Part shown: piece by piece, positions 10,155 through 23,650 of the stretch
Layout of the letters: the number at the start of each line of letters is the position of its first letter
Position numbering within the stretch: position 1 is the stretch's first letter
Origin: Panorpa germanica
Taxonomy: Eukaryota; Arthropoda; Insecta; Mecoptera; Panorpidae
Assembly (NCBI GenBank): GCA_963678705.1
Contig: OY783222.1
Coordinates: 1,116,001 to 1,180,000, forward strand
Direction: 5' to 3'
DNA length: 64,000 bases
Notes under the pieces: generated by a model
Told to the model about the DNA's origin: nothing
What the model saw: the letters and a program-made list of their open reading frames with translations, nothing else
The model's database searches: none
Position numbers and translations under genes: made by a program

Positions 10155-11860
10155 AATTTGATGGTTTTTTTATAAACATTTCGACTACTCTCCTGCCAAT
10201 ACGCAAATATTCTATCGTATCGCTGACTGCGCACGTTGCGTAGACACTTTTTACGGTAAATAAATATAATTTGCGTTGTAAATATATTATACAACAACAA
10301 ATAAAATTTCCGATGCAAAATTAAACACAGAAACCAAAATGGCCTTATTTTATAAAGCGTGAATAATTTATTCCTGATACGAAGAATCGAATAAGAACAA
10401 TATTGAATAATTCAAAGGTGTCGATACATTAATGAGATTAATCTCCGTTTGATAAGTACAAATCACTTGGATACATCAATGAGAAAGGAATAAATGTGTA
10501 TAATTTACAATGTGACAGATACGTATACAGTGGTAGAAGGGTTAAATTTAAAATTCTAATAATTTACGTAAATAATTTAGATGATAATCTTAAATACGAC
10601 GCAGCATCTAAAATAAATGAATATTTAAAGTAGCTATACGTCAACAAAATGTTACGTAACGATCAAACAGAAGCTTTTGTAGAACAAAGAAAGAAACGTC
10701 AAAAGACTATTCAAAAATCATTCAAATCCAATAAACAATATTCTTTATTTTGTATAGTCATTTATAACTTGATAAAAAATTATCATGAAGTATTTAATAC
10801 TATATAGATAACCCTATTTCTACGACACAGGCTAATGAAAAGTATACACTATTATTAAATAAAAAGCAAGTACACAAGATAATAAAATAAACGAAAATAA
10901 TATTAAATACTCGTAATAATGACAAACATATAGAAAAGTACAATAACTTACGTTTTAACATCTCCAACGTCTATTTACATACCCAGGTGCAGCGGTGAAC
11001 ACAGAGGACCACCGCAGAGTTCACAAACATGTCATAACCTGCAAACCAATTACTAATGACGCACATTTCTAAATAACATGCAATAGTTAATGACAATTCA
11101 TTTAAAATGTTTTTCTATTAACCAAGGTATACAAAAGATGGAATACATTTTTATTTATACGAGTATGTATACCTAAAGAACCTCATGTTGAAAAACGATT
11201 TCTGTACACTGTGTAATTTGCTGCACATTCATTTCACAAAAATATGTCTGTTCAATCAAATCACACTGATAAACATTTACTAATTAGTAATTGATTATGT
11301 CTTTAGCATATTTAACTTAATTCTAAACCGTGACAACATATTTCTTTAATATTAAACACACTTTTTTAAGAACTTATAAACGATTACAACCATCTGTCAT
11401 TATTGCATGCATTAAAGCATATACATATGTATGTAGATGTTGTAGATACGACCCGGCGTTCGGCCATAGACATGCGGTCAGAAACTTGTAGAGTTCATGC
11501 GTAGCCATTTTGAAACGCGCTAAATTCAAATTTTAATTAGTTTTCAATTTGAAATAATTTTAAATTTTTTATACTTTTTTCTTAAGTTTTATATTATGAG
11601 GATGGTATTTATTTAATTTTAAATATTATAAGTTCAAAAAAAACTATATATACATTTTTTGTCACTACATTACTTCGTAATATTTAATCTGAAAAGTACT
11701 TATTGTATATCTATTCTAAAAGCCTTTTAGTCTTTAGAAAGGATTTCTTAATATTATATAATCCCTAAAAAGGTGTACTTATTAAGTTTTATGCATAGGG
11801 TAATACACAAAAGGTAGATTTATTTTTTCAAAAGCACTACAGTAGGTCATAAGTCGTATA
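10155..11860. other. Non-coding, nothing recognised
   Basis: Strongly AT-rich. No ORF above about 65 codons, and no repeat boundaries I could support. Confidence 0.5.
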
Positions 11861-12364
11861 TTCCCACTCACTGTTTTGATATTTAATTTACTGTTTTTAT
11901 TTAATATTGTAATCTAGATTTCAGATTTTCGTTTAAGCATTCCTTTCACATTTGTGTTTTAATTTAAGTTTAGTTACTTTAGTTGGTGCGTATGCATCGT
12001 TAGTAATATAAATTTTGACAAAATTGAATGTGAAATAATTCAAATTCCTTTTTCTAATAACAATTAGTAATAGAAATTGTTTTCCCTTCTATATTTTTCA
12101 AAAACTGACATTAAACTTCTTTTAAAAGTGAATCCTACTGCATTTTGACTGATTGTCACATTTTCGAGGTTATAATATAATACAGTTTTTCTTAATTTAA
12201 TATTTTTAATTTAAAACATTGGACCTTGTAAGGTTCTAAAAAAACTAAGAAAACTTAAAACATAAATTAAATTAAAAGTGGTACTGTGAATGACTACGCG
12301 TATTGCCATATGCTAAACAATATAAATTAAATACAAAATTAAATTAAAGCAGTGAATGGGAATG
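11861..12364. mobile_element. MITE family H, copy 1
   Basis: About 500 bp bounded by TTCCCACTCACTGTTTTGAT and its near inverted complement ending CAGTGAATGGGAAT. Related copies are at 14371 and 58103. The interior is extremely AT-rich and non-coding. Confidence 0.7.
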
Positions 12365-13442
12365 ATACTTTAGGGTATTATTTATTGGGTTAAAAATTAT
12401 ATATATTTTTTGCTAGATGCCTTTTTCTAATTTCAGCTTCTAATTAGCTTGTAGCAAACTAGCTAGTGTAAAACGTAATAATTTCTATAAGACAATTTTT
12501 ATAACGTTAAACATCTAGAATGGATTATATACTCTAAGATGATATCTTAGTGATTAGATATTTTAAACATAAAATAAAACATTTTAGAACAATAGTGGAC
12601 CACGTGAAAACACGTTTACCGATGTTTGGGCCATTTGAAGGCTAAGAATCCTAATACATTAACTGAATGCATCCATTGATTGGAATCTGACAGTTGGATA
12701 GACAGCAATGATCGTTTGGTTGATTTGACCATCGATATTAATCGACACTACTGGATGTTGTTTCCACATTTGGGTGCATCTTACCCAATCCCAAATAACA
12801 TTTACATTATATAGAAGAAATATATAGGTCTAAACATTTTCTGACGTTTAAATGCATTTTAATAGCTTTAGAGAGAAGAACAGTGAAATTTTACGAGTTA
12901 TGTACCAAGGAAATTCGTTGTAAAGATAACATTTTATGTGATACCAAATATGCAATGTGTGAGAACTTTTTAGAAAATAGCTTCCACAATCAATACGAAT
13001 GCATGAAGAAGCAATAAGACGCATGCGCATAGAGAATAAATAGGAACATATACCTTTCTCTCTCGCACACATTTTGGACACACTTTTAATCTTCTTCTTT
13101 TAATATTTCTTTTATTAAGAATAACCTAAGGCTACAGAATATATTAATTAAATAAATTTAATTACAATCACACAAGTATGAAATTAATATAATCAATAGC
13201 TTCAACCCTTATTTATTATTGTGGTGAATATTTCCAAGCGACCGAGCTGTCACGTATCGGGAAATAACGACGTGTCATATGTCAATCACAACAGGCGCTA
13301 ACATACCGCTAAAACAAAAAATAACGCCCCAAAAACTCCCCAAACATTACATCAAAAGAAGAAATAAGTAAATGGGGATGTGCCGTATTGTTGGGACAAG
13401 AGGACACTTCTGTGTTAATTAAAGATCAAATGGAACTTTGAT
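12365..13442. other. Non-coding, nothing recognised
   Basis: One 77-codon minus-strand ORF (12848-13081) with no recognisable features. Otherwise AT-rich. Confidence 0.5.
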
Positions 13443-13620
13443 TTGTGACGTCTGCGGAGATTCGCTGTCAATGTCTCATTTCTTGATATTTATTTATGAA
13501 AATTTCACAAAGTATTCTTCAAATGTCATTTTATCATGTAGTAATTATAAAAATAATTATATATTATCTGTGTCGTCAAAAAACATTATCGAAAATATGC
13601 TTCTTTTTTATCGTTTTGAC
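13443..13620 (+). repeat. Dispersed repeat family C, partial copy
   Basis: Matches the reverse complement of 44568-44745, with shared blocks GTGACGTCTGCGGAGATTCG and CATTATCGAAAATATGCTTC. The ORFs starting here (13438 and 13496) run out of the repeat and are not credible genes. Confidence 0.65.
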
Positions 13621-14370
13621 ATTAACACGAGCTTCATTTTGGGTGAATTATATCATTGTTGTCTTTCAAGTATTTCATAGTGCTCAGATACTTAGTCGAC
13701 TGTTAGAAGAGTCCCTTGCGCCCCCAAGCCTTCTAGCCCGGAGCCCCCACGAATCACTGATGCACCCAGCACGATTAGCACAAAGTACACACCCGTTCCT
13801 TTCAAGAGTTGGACTTTGCTTTAAGTTCCGTTTTCTATTCTTATACTCATACAAATACTAAAACGTTAAAAACGGACCGAATTCTATAGCCATTGTCTTC
13901 GCTATAACATCGATTATAAATAAAAAATAAAATACGCGGTTTTTAAAACGTTCAACCGCATTCTATCTCTCTATAGTTCTCTTTTTAGAAGTAATAATTC
14001 ACTCACGTTTTATCCAGGTGCGTGCCTACTATGCCTACCTTACAGGGACGTATGTCGAAAAGTATATTATCTATAGACAGATTATTTCAATATTGGGTTT
14101 GTTTCTTTTGCCATTTTTCTGTTATAGGCGTTACAGTAACACAGGATTTTGATAATTTAGTACCTAGATAGAAAAGGTAACGCTAGCGACTGTGAGACTG
14201 TTAGCGACTGCAAGACAATTTCAATGAGAGAAGTGGCAAATTAAACTTGGCATTAACTTAAGGCAAGCTTTGTCTCAGAAAGGGGACTGAAAAGACATTC
14301 CAGAGACTTCATGAATATTAGTAGTAAGATATTTCCATCCGGTTATCTTCACTACTACTACTTAATGCTT
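13621..14370. other. Non-coding, nothing recognised
   Basis: A locally less AT-rich stretch around 13690-13800, but no domain or RNA structure recognised. Confidence 0.45.
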
Positions 14371-14751
14371 ATTCCCACTCACTGTTTTGATATTTAAGTT
14401 ACTGTTTTTATCTAATATTTTAATCTAGATTTCAGATTTTTAGAATAAGCATTCCTAGTCACATTCGTGTTTTAATTTGTTCGACAGTTAGACAAAATTG
14501 AATGTGAAATAATTAAAATTGCTGTTTTTAATAACAATTAGTAATAGAAATTTAGAAATTTTTTTCAATACAGTTTTTCGCAATTTAATATTTTAAATTT
14601 AAAGCATTGGACCTTGTAAGGTTCTAACAAAATTAGGAAAACTTAAAAAATAAATTTAATTAAAAATGGTACTGTGAATGACTAACGGGTATTGAAATAT
14701 GCTAAACAATTTAAATTAAATACAAAATTAAATTAAAGCAGTGAGTGGGAT
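14371..14751. mobile_element. MITE family H, internally deleted copy
   Basis: Ends ATTCCCACTCACTGTTTTGA and CAGTGAGTGGGAT. Shorter than the copies at 11861 and 58103 through loss of interior sequence. Confidence 0.7.
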
Positions 14752-17700
14752 TGATACTTTTAACTTAAACATAAATATCTGAAGATTCTGAGCTACCTCT
14801 TGAACAGTATTACATTTTATAAATAACTCCCAAGTATTTATTAATTTTATTGATTCTCTACAGCGAATTGTTTCGGTTTCCGTAATTTGACATAAGGGCA
14901 CACACTTCACACTCGCTATACTAATTAACTAGCATAATTATTCCATTTCCTTTCTCATCATTGCATTATCGCATCGTCTTTATACATGTGTGTTTTCTCC
15001 GGGACAAGATACTCGTAGTTTGATCGTGGGAGTAAACTTTATCATCGTGCTTCACTAGACTTGGTGGACCTGGGTTCTTCTTGGCTCTCAGAAGTCTCGT
15101 ATCGGAACCACGTTTCTTTCCCTCAATGTTTAAATGCCTCAACGTACCCAACAACAGTAACTAGTAACCAGTAACCATCGAGCTAGCATGTAAGCTCCTA
15201 CATCGAAGCACATCGTACATGAAGCCACGTAAAGCGGGGAACTTAAATACGTGATTTTCTGTTTTCTTTTAAATATATATAGAAATATACGTTTATTTAT
15301 ATGTATGTGTTGCGATGTATAGACACTTTCATGTTGAATAGACTTAGTAAAGATAAATATATACTTTTTTAATTTCTGTTACCCGTTGTAGCATCCTAGT
15401 AAACATTTTGAAGTAAATTCTATTACTTTTCATGAGTTTTTTGTCATGAACGCGTTTGTTTTCTATTCAGTCGTTCATAGGGAATATCTCTTTTATGAGC
15501 TACAGACGAGTTAGAATTGAAATGTACGAGTAACTAGAACTTCACCTAGTCATTCTATTTCACCAAATGTTTACTGTGATATATACGCTTAATTAAAATT
15601 CGCTGAAATTCGGTTCCAGAATGAGAGATACGTAACACCCGTATTCGAACAGCTTTGTCGCTTGCAGTGTGCGAGAGTTCATTATATTTACAGGGATCGG
15701 ATATATAAAGCGTATACGTTCGATCAAAATTCGCTTAAATACTCTTGCAGTGTGCCACAAGTGAGCCCAAGTGAGACACAGGCTACTCTTAAGTAGCCAG
15801 AACCAATTAGACATCTAAGATCAAGCGCAGAGAGGACAAAAATGCAGGACATTAAATAGTGTCGGATTTGAAGATGTGGAAGCCCTGGTGCAACGAAGAA
15901 GCGGAGGCCCCTAATTATTTTCGGAATAAAAAAGAATAAATAAATATAAAGGGAACAATTTTTTTTCGTCAAGTCTTTCAAAAATGTATTGCTTTTATCT
16001 CTATTGTGAGGGCCTCTTTGTTGTGAAGGCCCCGGGGCAGAAGCCCCACCTGTCCTCTCTTAAATCCGGTTCTGACATTCATGCTTAATCCATAAGGATC
16101 CCCAATATTACTGAGCAACATCAGACGCCTACGCATATTAATCAACTTATTTTAAAGTTTTTCATTTTCTTTTAATTATTTCTATTTCTATTTTAAGGTA
16201 CATTATAAATTTGTTTCTTGTTATAGTCCTACTAAGTAAGTTACTTAAATGAAGATTAAAAATATATACAATTATTTAAAACCTACGATCAAATAAACAT
16301 GATATAAATATAATTCCAAATATGGAGGTATTTTTGTCATATAAGTAATAAGTAATATTTGGATAAACGTGATTCGCAACATAAAATAAGACACACACAC
16401 AAACACATTGATTAATATTTACTAGTATGTGTATCTACATACATAATACTAAAAGTAAAATAAAGCCAAAGGTGATCAGGTCAAAAGTCTTAATAATCTA
16501 ATTAAGCATAACTATTAATTACAGGTTAAAAATGATTATGGTTCATCACGTTTACATTAGTAGCATCATGATTTAGAAAGGTCATGAACTTTCACAAAAA
16601 ATACAGATTCAATTTGTGCTAATTAATTTAGAAAATTACCAAATTAGACTAACTTCATTATTTAGATAATATTTAAGACTTTGCAAATGCTTTCGTTGAA
16701 TTATACCTTAGATGTTATAAGGGCCTGATGAGGCGCTAATAATGAAATTGTGTATAGAAGTATTTTTAGCAAAATAAACAAAATATGACTTATTAGTTGT
16801 CGTCACATATTATCACAATTCCTCTACCACTATCATAAGGTATAAAGAAAATTATATTGAATACCAAATAAGGCTGGTGCAAAATAATTTAATTGCTTGG
16901 GTTTTAAGATTGTAAAGCGGCGAAAGAATTCGTGTAACACAGTAGCCGGCTGCTGCGATTCATTATTTTCTACACTTTTAATTTACATTCTCAGAATATG
17001 AAGTCAAAAACTAATTTAATAAAATGTATATTGTATACTATAATATATATAAAAAACACTCTTAACTTCATGTGATTTTTTATATTAGACTGTGATTGTT
17101 TATATCAAACACAGACTGAGTGTATCCCATTATAAACTTGATTTAACTTTTATTTAAGACTTGTTACGCCTACTTATTATTTTAAAGCAATTTGAGATTA
17201 GTTTTATTTTTTGATTTTAAATTTTATTTAACCGATCTTTTTTATATTGAACAAATTGTTTTAGCTAATTTATCAAATTGTTTGATGATCGTAGAATAGT
17301 ATTGGATATATAAAGACAAACTTTGTTGACAAAACTGGATAACATCAATTCTAAATTCAATGCTAAGTTATTTTTTGCTTCAAAAATAGTTTACAACGAT
17401 TACAAATTATTTTTCTTGTGTACATTTCTACATTTCATAAGTTTAACTATTTTGTCATTAAATTTAAAACAATTAAACATAAAATAAAATATTTTCCCAT
17501 AGATGGTATTCATATTGTCGAATCACACAACAAAATGTCCATTCTTTTACCATCTTTCATCTAGCGCAACCACCTTATCTATTCCTTTGCCTTTACCAAT
17601 ACTTAACGTTGACGTTTCTTTCAACTGTTGTTAGCTACCTTACTTATAACCGGACACACATTTTAAACACGATTTCCGGTAGAATTACGTGCGCATGCGT

Positions 17701-18090
17701 ACAACTTTATATCCTTTCAGAATATTTTATATATGGATATATAACTTATATACCAATACTGACATATTTTGTATTTCATTTGATGGTCTAACATTGTTTC
17801 AAATTGTACTTCGTTGTGTTTAACAATTTCAACATTTGTGACAATCGTAGGCAAAAGTATAGTCGGATGTTAAGTACAAGAAACTGGAGAATATATTTAA
17901 TACACTAAAGCTCCGAAATTATATTTCTTTAGTTGGTAGCACTGACGAGAGATATTACAACTGCTTTCTGGTCAGGTGAACTAACGGTATATATTAGTTC
18001 ATTGTAGTGTGTGCCAACGGTCAAAATAGTTGACATTTGGAGCTGACAGAACTCACTGTGCATTATGTCAAGTTATTATAAAATTATATA
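14752..18090. other. Non-coding; one possible degenerate repeat
   Basis: No supported gene. At 15829-16060 an inverted AGAGAGGACA/TGTCCTCTCT pair encloses GC-rich blocks with diverged inverted similarity (GAAGCCC, GGAGGCCCC), suggesting an old foldback or dispersed repeat. The short ORFs around 15593-15981 overlap that region and have no domains. Confidence 0.4.
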
Positions 18091-18268
18091 TAGTTCAAAT
18101 CACGATAGTTCGGAGCGACTTATACTTAAAAGAGGTTATAAGAGCTGTATAAATCTATTTACATTATAGAAAAATAAGTAAGTCAATACTTTTTAGTTAT
18201 ATCAGCAGTTTATACCCCACAGCTTGTTTTAAGTAAGAGTCGCCGCCGAACTCTCGTAATTTGAACTA
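18091..18268. mobile_element. MITE family E, copy 2
   Basis: TAGTTCAAATCACGATAGTT at the left and AACTCTCGTAATTTGAACTA at the right, with shared interior GACTTATACTTAAAAGAGGT. Slightly shorter than copy 1. Confidence 0.7.
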
Positions 18269-20348
18269 TAAAAAGGAATTGACAATTTAAATAATAAACT
18301 TTAAATGTCGTTTCTTTGCTTTCATGTATGATAGTATGATTTAAGTTAAACAGTGTAATTATTATAATGTGTATGTAAATTACTAAAATAAACTTTGATT
18401 TCAAAAGGAACATATGAGTTTGATTAAAAATTTACAATTCCTAATAGAATTGGAGATATTGTGTTATATACATATACAGACTAAATTCAATGATAGTTCG
18501 AACCATTTGGAAGAGCGTCAATATAATGCGTCTGGAGCTAAAGAAGTTGACTTGCATTTTGTGTCTATTTATTTTTGTTTTGTGAACAAAACCTGACATT
18601 AGCGACACTCCTAAATGGTTTTGCATACGCAATGAGTTGTGGTTGGTAATCAATATAATTTTCATCATATTGTTTGTCATATTCATATCTCAGTTTCTGT
18701 CTAGGGCAACATTGTCTGTCATACATACAACGTCGCACAATGTGGAGACATTCAGAAATGAACAAGACAGTCTGTTTAGTGTCTGAATGTCTCATATAAA
18801 CATTTGTCATGATGTTGTCAAGCCCTCGTCTGCGATTAGTGACTCCTGCAGTTCTGTAGCACAAGAAATACTTTGTTATTAGCAAGTGATATATAAATTG
18901 AAAATATTTGTAAAGGTTAAGCCTTGTCTAAACCGAAGAAGAAGCATGAAATTTCATAACATTCTCAGTGAAACATAAAACTAAAAGAGGAAGTGGGAAT
19001 ATAGCTTTAGTCAGTTGACTGTGACTGGTCTTTGACCAAATTTACCTATTTTTACATTACTGTTATCTCTATAACTGGCTTCATTAAATAAATTCTGCGA
19101 TACCCATGAGTTCAGCAACTACCATAGAGATAAAAGAATAGAGTACGCAGAGTATACGGCCGCGTGTAAGAGGAAGCGATAGATGCAAAACCAAGCCAAG
19201 AGAGATAGCCTACCGAGAGTCCTATCTGTTTCTTCATGGGCGAATCGCTGCTGCTGGCTTGGTTCATTGGCGGTATGGTAGAGGGTAAACAAGCAAGCAG
19301 ACGTGATTGTTAAAATAAAAATAAAGATAAAAATATTTGTAAATAGTTAGTGTAGCATACAGTAAATTTTAAAGAATATATACAAAGCATTTTAATGTCC
19401 AGATAATGAATAAAGACACCGACAGCCCCCAACTATTATAGCTATATTCTCGTTAGCGCGGCTTTCAATCACAGTACTCGGCTCGAAAGAGACACAGAGG
19501 ACATTCGTGGCTATCTCTCTCTTTGCCAATATTACATTCCTTTAGAAATAATTTTTTTATGCATATCTTCTGTGCAAATCTCTTTAATATTATTTCGTGA
19601 TACCCACCCATTAACATTATATAATTTGCGCCATTAAATAATTTTTTGTTATAAACTATTATAACCTAAATTCCATAAACTGTCTTCAAAATCATCATCT
19701 TCCGAATATAAAAACGTTTTTATCGAAATTGCTAGTTAGTCGTCAACATGCCACAAGCGCTAAAATATCGCGATACAAATCTTATAAAACAAAAACAGAA
19801 AAAAATAAATTTCTAACCCCAAAAATATGACTGTCCGATAATATATTTTTTTTAATTTTTATTTTATAGCTTTAGGTATATTTATTATACATCAATGTTG
19901 CCAATATAATAACCATTAATAAAAAGTAGGGTCCTACCAATATTTAAAAAATAAAAAGTTTTCTTTTTGTTTTTGATTTTTTTTTTCTTTTTAAATAATA
20001 TGCGGGGATAAATGTTTTGTTTTATAAAATCAAAATGTCGACCGTAGCAAAATGATGTTGTACACTGTATATTGTTAGTACAGTCTTAAGAATAAGTCTA
20101 TTGTTTACTTATTTAAGATGGTGAGTTCTATTATCAACGGTTTCTTACAAAGTTGGTAGTACTTATGAAAACGTGGCTACAACATCAAATTTATTTCGCT
20201 GACAATCAAGCCTAAAAAATATAGCGCTAATCCAGTGATACAACAAAAATGAAGCATAAGCATGAGGTTTAATCCGACGCTGTCTTAACTTTATTTCAAG
20301 AAGAGTGTCTTCCTTGCCCGTAACTAATTACATGTGAGATGCAAATAT
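18269..20348. other. Non-coding, nothing recognised
   Basis: Small ORFs only. A short AACCAAGCCA/TGGCTTGGTT inverted pair lies around 19180-19265. Confidence 0.45.
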
Positions 20349-20974
20349 AATGGGCTTGTGTCCTCATTTTTTAGTGGTCGATTTTTCAAGTGTTGATTGA
20401 AATTGATGTTAATAAATGTGTATTGGCGTGTCTATTTTATTAAATATCTAAATGTTGACGGAGATATAGCAATTAAAAGTTTGAATTGTAGCTTTAACGC
20501 TAGAAATGATCGCCCATATTTGTATGACGGGAAATGCATTTTAACGTCAGTTATTTGTTGATTAGGTCAGTGCTGTGGTAATGTTTTGTAGCTGTTGGTA
20601 CTTGAAATAATCAAGTCAAGTCAAAGAATAACAAGTTTTTATTTTATTTAACCCTGCTAAGGCAGACATAATATTGAAATTTGATTGTTCCTTGAAATAG
20701 CTGTAAATAATATTTGATACTTTAATATATAAATACATATAGCAGAGATTTATGAGCTGTAAGGTTGGTAACCTGTAAACTTGTCAGAGTTCTGTCTTTT
20801 ACGCTCTGTCACATGCATTTGGAATGAGAGAAAAAATGACTTTTTTAATTGTTAATATCTCTTGAAATATAAAGAGTTATTAAAAAATAATTGAACATTT
20901 GAGGTTCTAGTAACTCACTTTATCAATATATAGTACACTTTTATAGAAATTAAGACATAGGACACAAGCCCATT
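20349..20974 (+). mobile_element. MITE family G, intact copy
   Basis: About 626 bp bounded by AATGGGCTTGTGTCC and its exact complement GGACACAAGCCCATT. Non-coding and AT-rich. It defines the full length of the family; other copies are at 9783, 26021, 47221 and 61493. Confidence 0.75.
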
Positions 20975-21585
20975 GAAATTATAATATGTATAATAATTTT
21001 CGTAAATTTCTACATTATTTTCACAGAGTGTGTACAACAATTTTTTCAGGAGTCTTTGGCAGTGTAGTAGGAATAGAGGAGGATGGTAACCAGCAATTAG
21101 GCTAGAGGCACGGTAGCCGTGTCTTATCGGACGGTCACGAAAACCGTCTTACAATCTCACCGCACATTCGTACGTCTTCTGGTCTTCTGGTTCTCTTATG
21201 CCCGGGTTTTCAGGTCTTCAGGTCTTCGGTTCCTGTAGCTGCTGTCTAGAGTTCCGATCTTTGGATCTTCCGTTGCCATTCACGTCCGTCGGGAACATTC
21301 ATAAATTCTTGTCTTCATTAAATTGTTTCGTTTGGGATAGAGATGCTTTAACATATTCATTTACTGTTTTATTTATTGAAATTTTTGATACTGCATTTGC
21401 ATAAACAAATATTGAAATAATTCATTAATTGATTTTTAAATAAGATATTCACCATTTCTTCATCAGGATATAGGATCACTGCCTGATAAAGATATTCACC
21501 CATCTAGGCTATGAGTTCTTTCTGTTCCTTATTCTTACGTAGGCCATATTGTTTCCTATGAGATTGATCTGTAACTATCAGTAAC
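20975..21585. other. Non-coding, nothing recognised
   Basis: A less AT-rich patch at 21060-21300 contains one 68-codon ORF with no recognisable domain. Confidence 0.45.
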
Positions 21586-21736
21586 AGTTCTAATTGCGAG
21601 AGTTCGGCGGCGACTTATACTTAAAAGAGATTCAATACACATTATAGAAAAATAAGTGAGTCAGTGCTTTTTAGTTATATCGGCAGTTTATACCCGACAA
21701 CTTGCTTTAAGTATGAACTTTCGTACTTTGAACTAT
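21586..21736. mobile_element. MITE family E, shortened copy 3
   Basis: Begins with a diverged AGTTCTAATTGCGAGAGTTC and ends TTCGTACTTTGAACTA. The shared interior is shortened in both arms. Confidence 0.6.
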
Positions 21737-23280
21737 ACATAGCGTTAATGCGGCACTGTTCACAATTGTAGTTCAAGCAATGACTCCTAAATTTATGCAA
21801 CAATTTTCACACAACACTCTTACTGAACACTAATATCCTCCCTCAACGAACTGGAACACGTGGATGTATGAAGTAAGAGGTTAAATACGCATTTAAATAC
21901 CTTTTCTAAAGAGACATCTATTGGTTCAGCAATTTTTACAACCCTTCTGTTGATTACTATCGAATATTCAAACCGAACACTTTAAGGGTAGTTCTTGGAA
22001 TTATGCGAAAGATGTCTGAATTTCTACTTTTGGAATAAAAGTATATAAATGTCGTTTTTTAGTAATTTGAAATGTAGTTGTTGTATATATACAAAGACGA
22101 CTCAACACGATAAGAAAAGAATTGTTGCCATCTAAATTCTGGAATTGTTAAGAACGCAAACTTTTAAACATATCTAATGTAAAGAAATATTTCATGTCTT
22201 GCACGTTAAGTTTTTCTTTCATTGGTTATTGGTTATTGCCTAAAGCCTCTATGAACAGAGGACTCCCAAAACCACTTTCCTCCCAATTTTTACCACATTT
22301 ACTCTAGATATACTGGCCACTGTGGCAAGTAAACATTTTGGAGTCACTTTGCCATCATATTGAAGACGCATATGATTTTTTTGTCATGAAAGAGTTCATT
22401 TACAGTGCAGTTATTCACTGTCGTTCATATGAAACATCTATTTTATCGGCTAGAAATGGCGAAATTAGTTTACAAAGCAAGTGTTTCTTTTCGATCAACC
22501 TCGTTATGCAATGTTGAAGATAGCTTATTTGTAAGATCTTCCACGTTGCCATGCGTTCGATACTGTTCAAACTGTTTATAAAATTGTAAATATGAAGAAA
22601 ATTCTATTTTTGGTTCATGCAAAAAATAAATAGACAAGTTTTATCATATAATCACGTTGTCTTGAACACAATACGTCTTTACAATTTTCCGAACAATATA
22701 TTTTTCTAATAGAAGTCTTACTACCACATACTATTTTCCTTTCCATTTCCTACTACTAAATCAATTCTGTTTTTTCTTTATATAAATTATAATAAAATTA
22801 TTCATTGTTTTCTATTTATGTACCAGCAACAAACCTAACACGCACGATAGAACAGTCTTTTTTTTCTATTCTTTTCTCATATGTTCCTTGTCTTCTTATT
22901 GGTTGAATCGATATGAATTGATCAATTTTAAATTGTGTTTTAATGTTTATTTATCAGAAAGGAATAGTAAACAACAGTATGCCCACCATGATTTATATTT
23001 AATATATTCTTATGAGTTTATATTTTATTAATAAATTATGTAGATGTACTGTTTTTGTTACATAACCTCCACCCGTTTACCACCGACATCTATCTTCACT
23101 GCGGGGCCATGGGGGGCCATCGGCAAAGCGCACTATTCGATGGATATTGATCGCAAATTTAAAAATAAAAATTAAATTACATTATTGATGTAATAGTTTT
23201 ATTTAAAGGGAAACTACAATCTGATAAAAGGGAAACATATTGGCTTTTACTACTTCGTACTTAAAAAGAAATATTCCAAA
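21737..23280. other. Non-coding, nothing recognised
   Basis: AT-rich, without supported ORFs, RNA genes or repeat boundaries. Confidence 0.5.
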
Positions 23281-23650
23281 TGGAATTGTTCAACGTGAGC
23301 ATTCGTATTAATCCGGCGCTAAAAAATGATACAAATATCTTCCAACGCGTTGGACGCATAGTGTGGTCGATTCTGGAACTAAAAGTGTCCAACGTTCACG
23401 TTGAAAAGGGATGTTTCTACCCCCACCACACACTTGATCCACATGTCATGCACTGCTGCACAAATCGTCCGACTAAGGAAGATTTTATACTTGAAAGTTT
23501 CTTTATTTACTAGAAAGTTTTTGTTAAACAGTGTCAGTGTCAATAATATCAACAAATTAATAAAATAAATAAATCATTCGTTCCGCCGTGTAGCAGGAAA
23601 CTTGCCAAGTGAATTTTCCAATATTTGAGAGATAGCCATAGCAGGTATAT
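23281..23650 (-). repeat. Dispersed repeat family D, copy 2
   Basis: Reverse-orientation copy of the repeat at 48826, sharing CCACATGTCATGCACTGCTG and GTGTCAATAATATCAACAAA. At the place matching the palindromic insertion of 5585 it reads CTGGAACTAAAAG, an unoccupied site containing TTA on the other strand. The 77-codon ORF here is part of the repeat. Confidence 0.65.

Noticed and set aside
13496-13861. 121-codon plus-strand ORF
   Set aside because: Starts inside dispersed repeat family C and runs into unrelated sequence; no domain.
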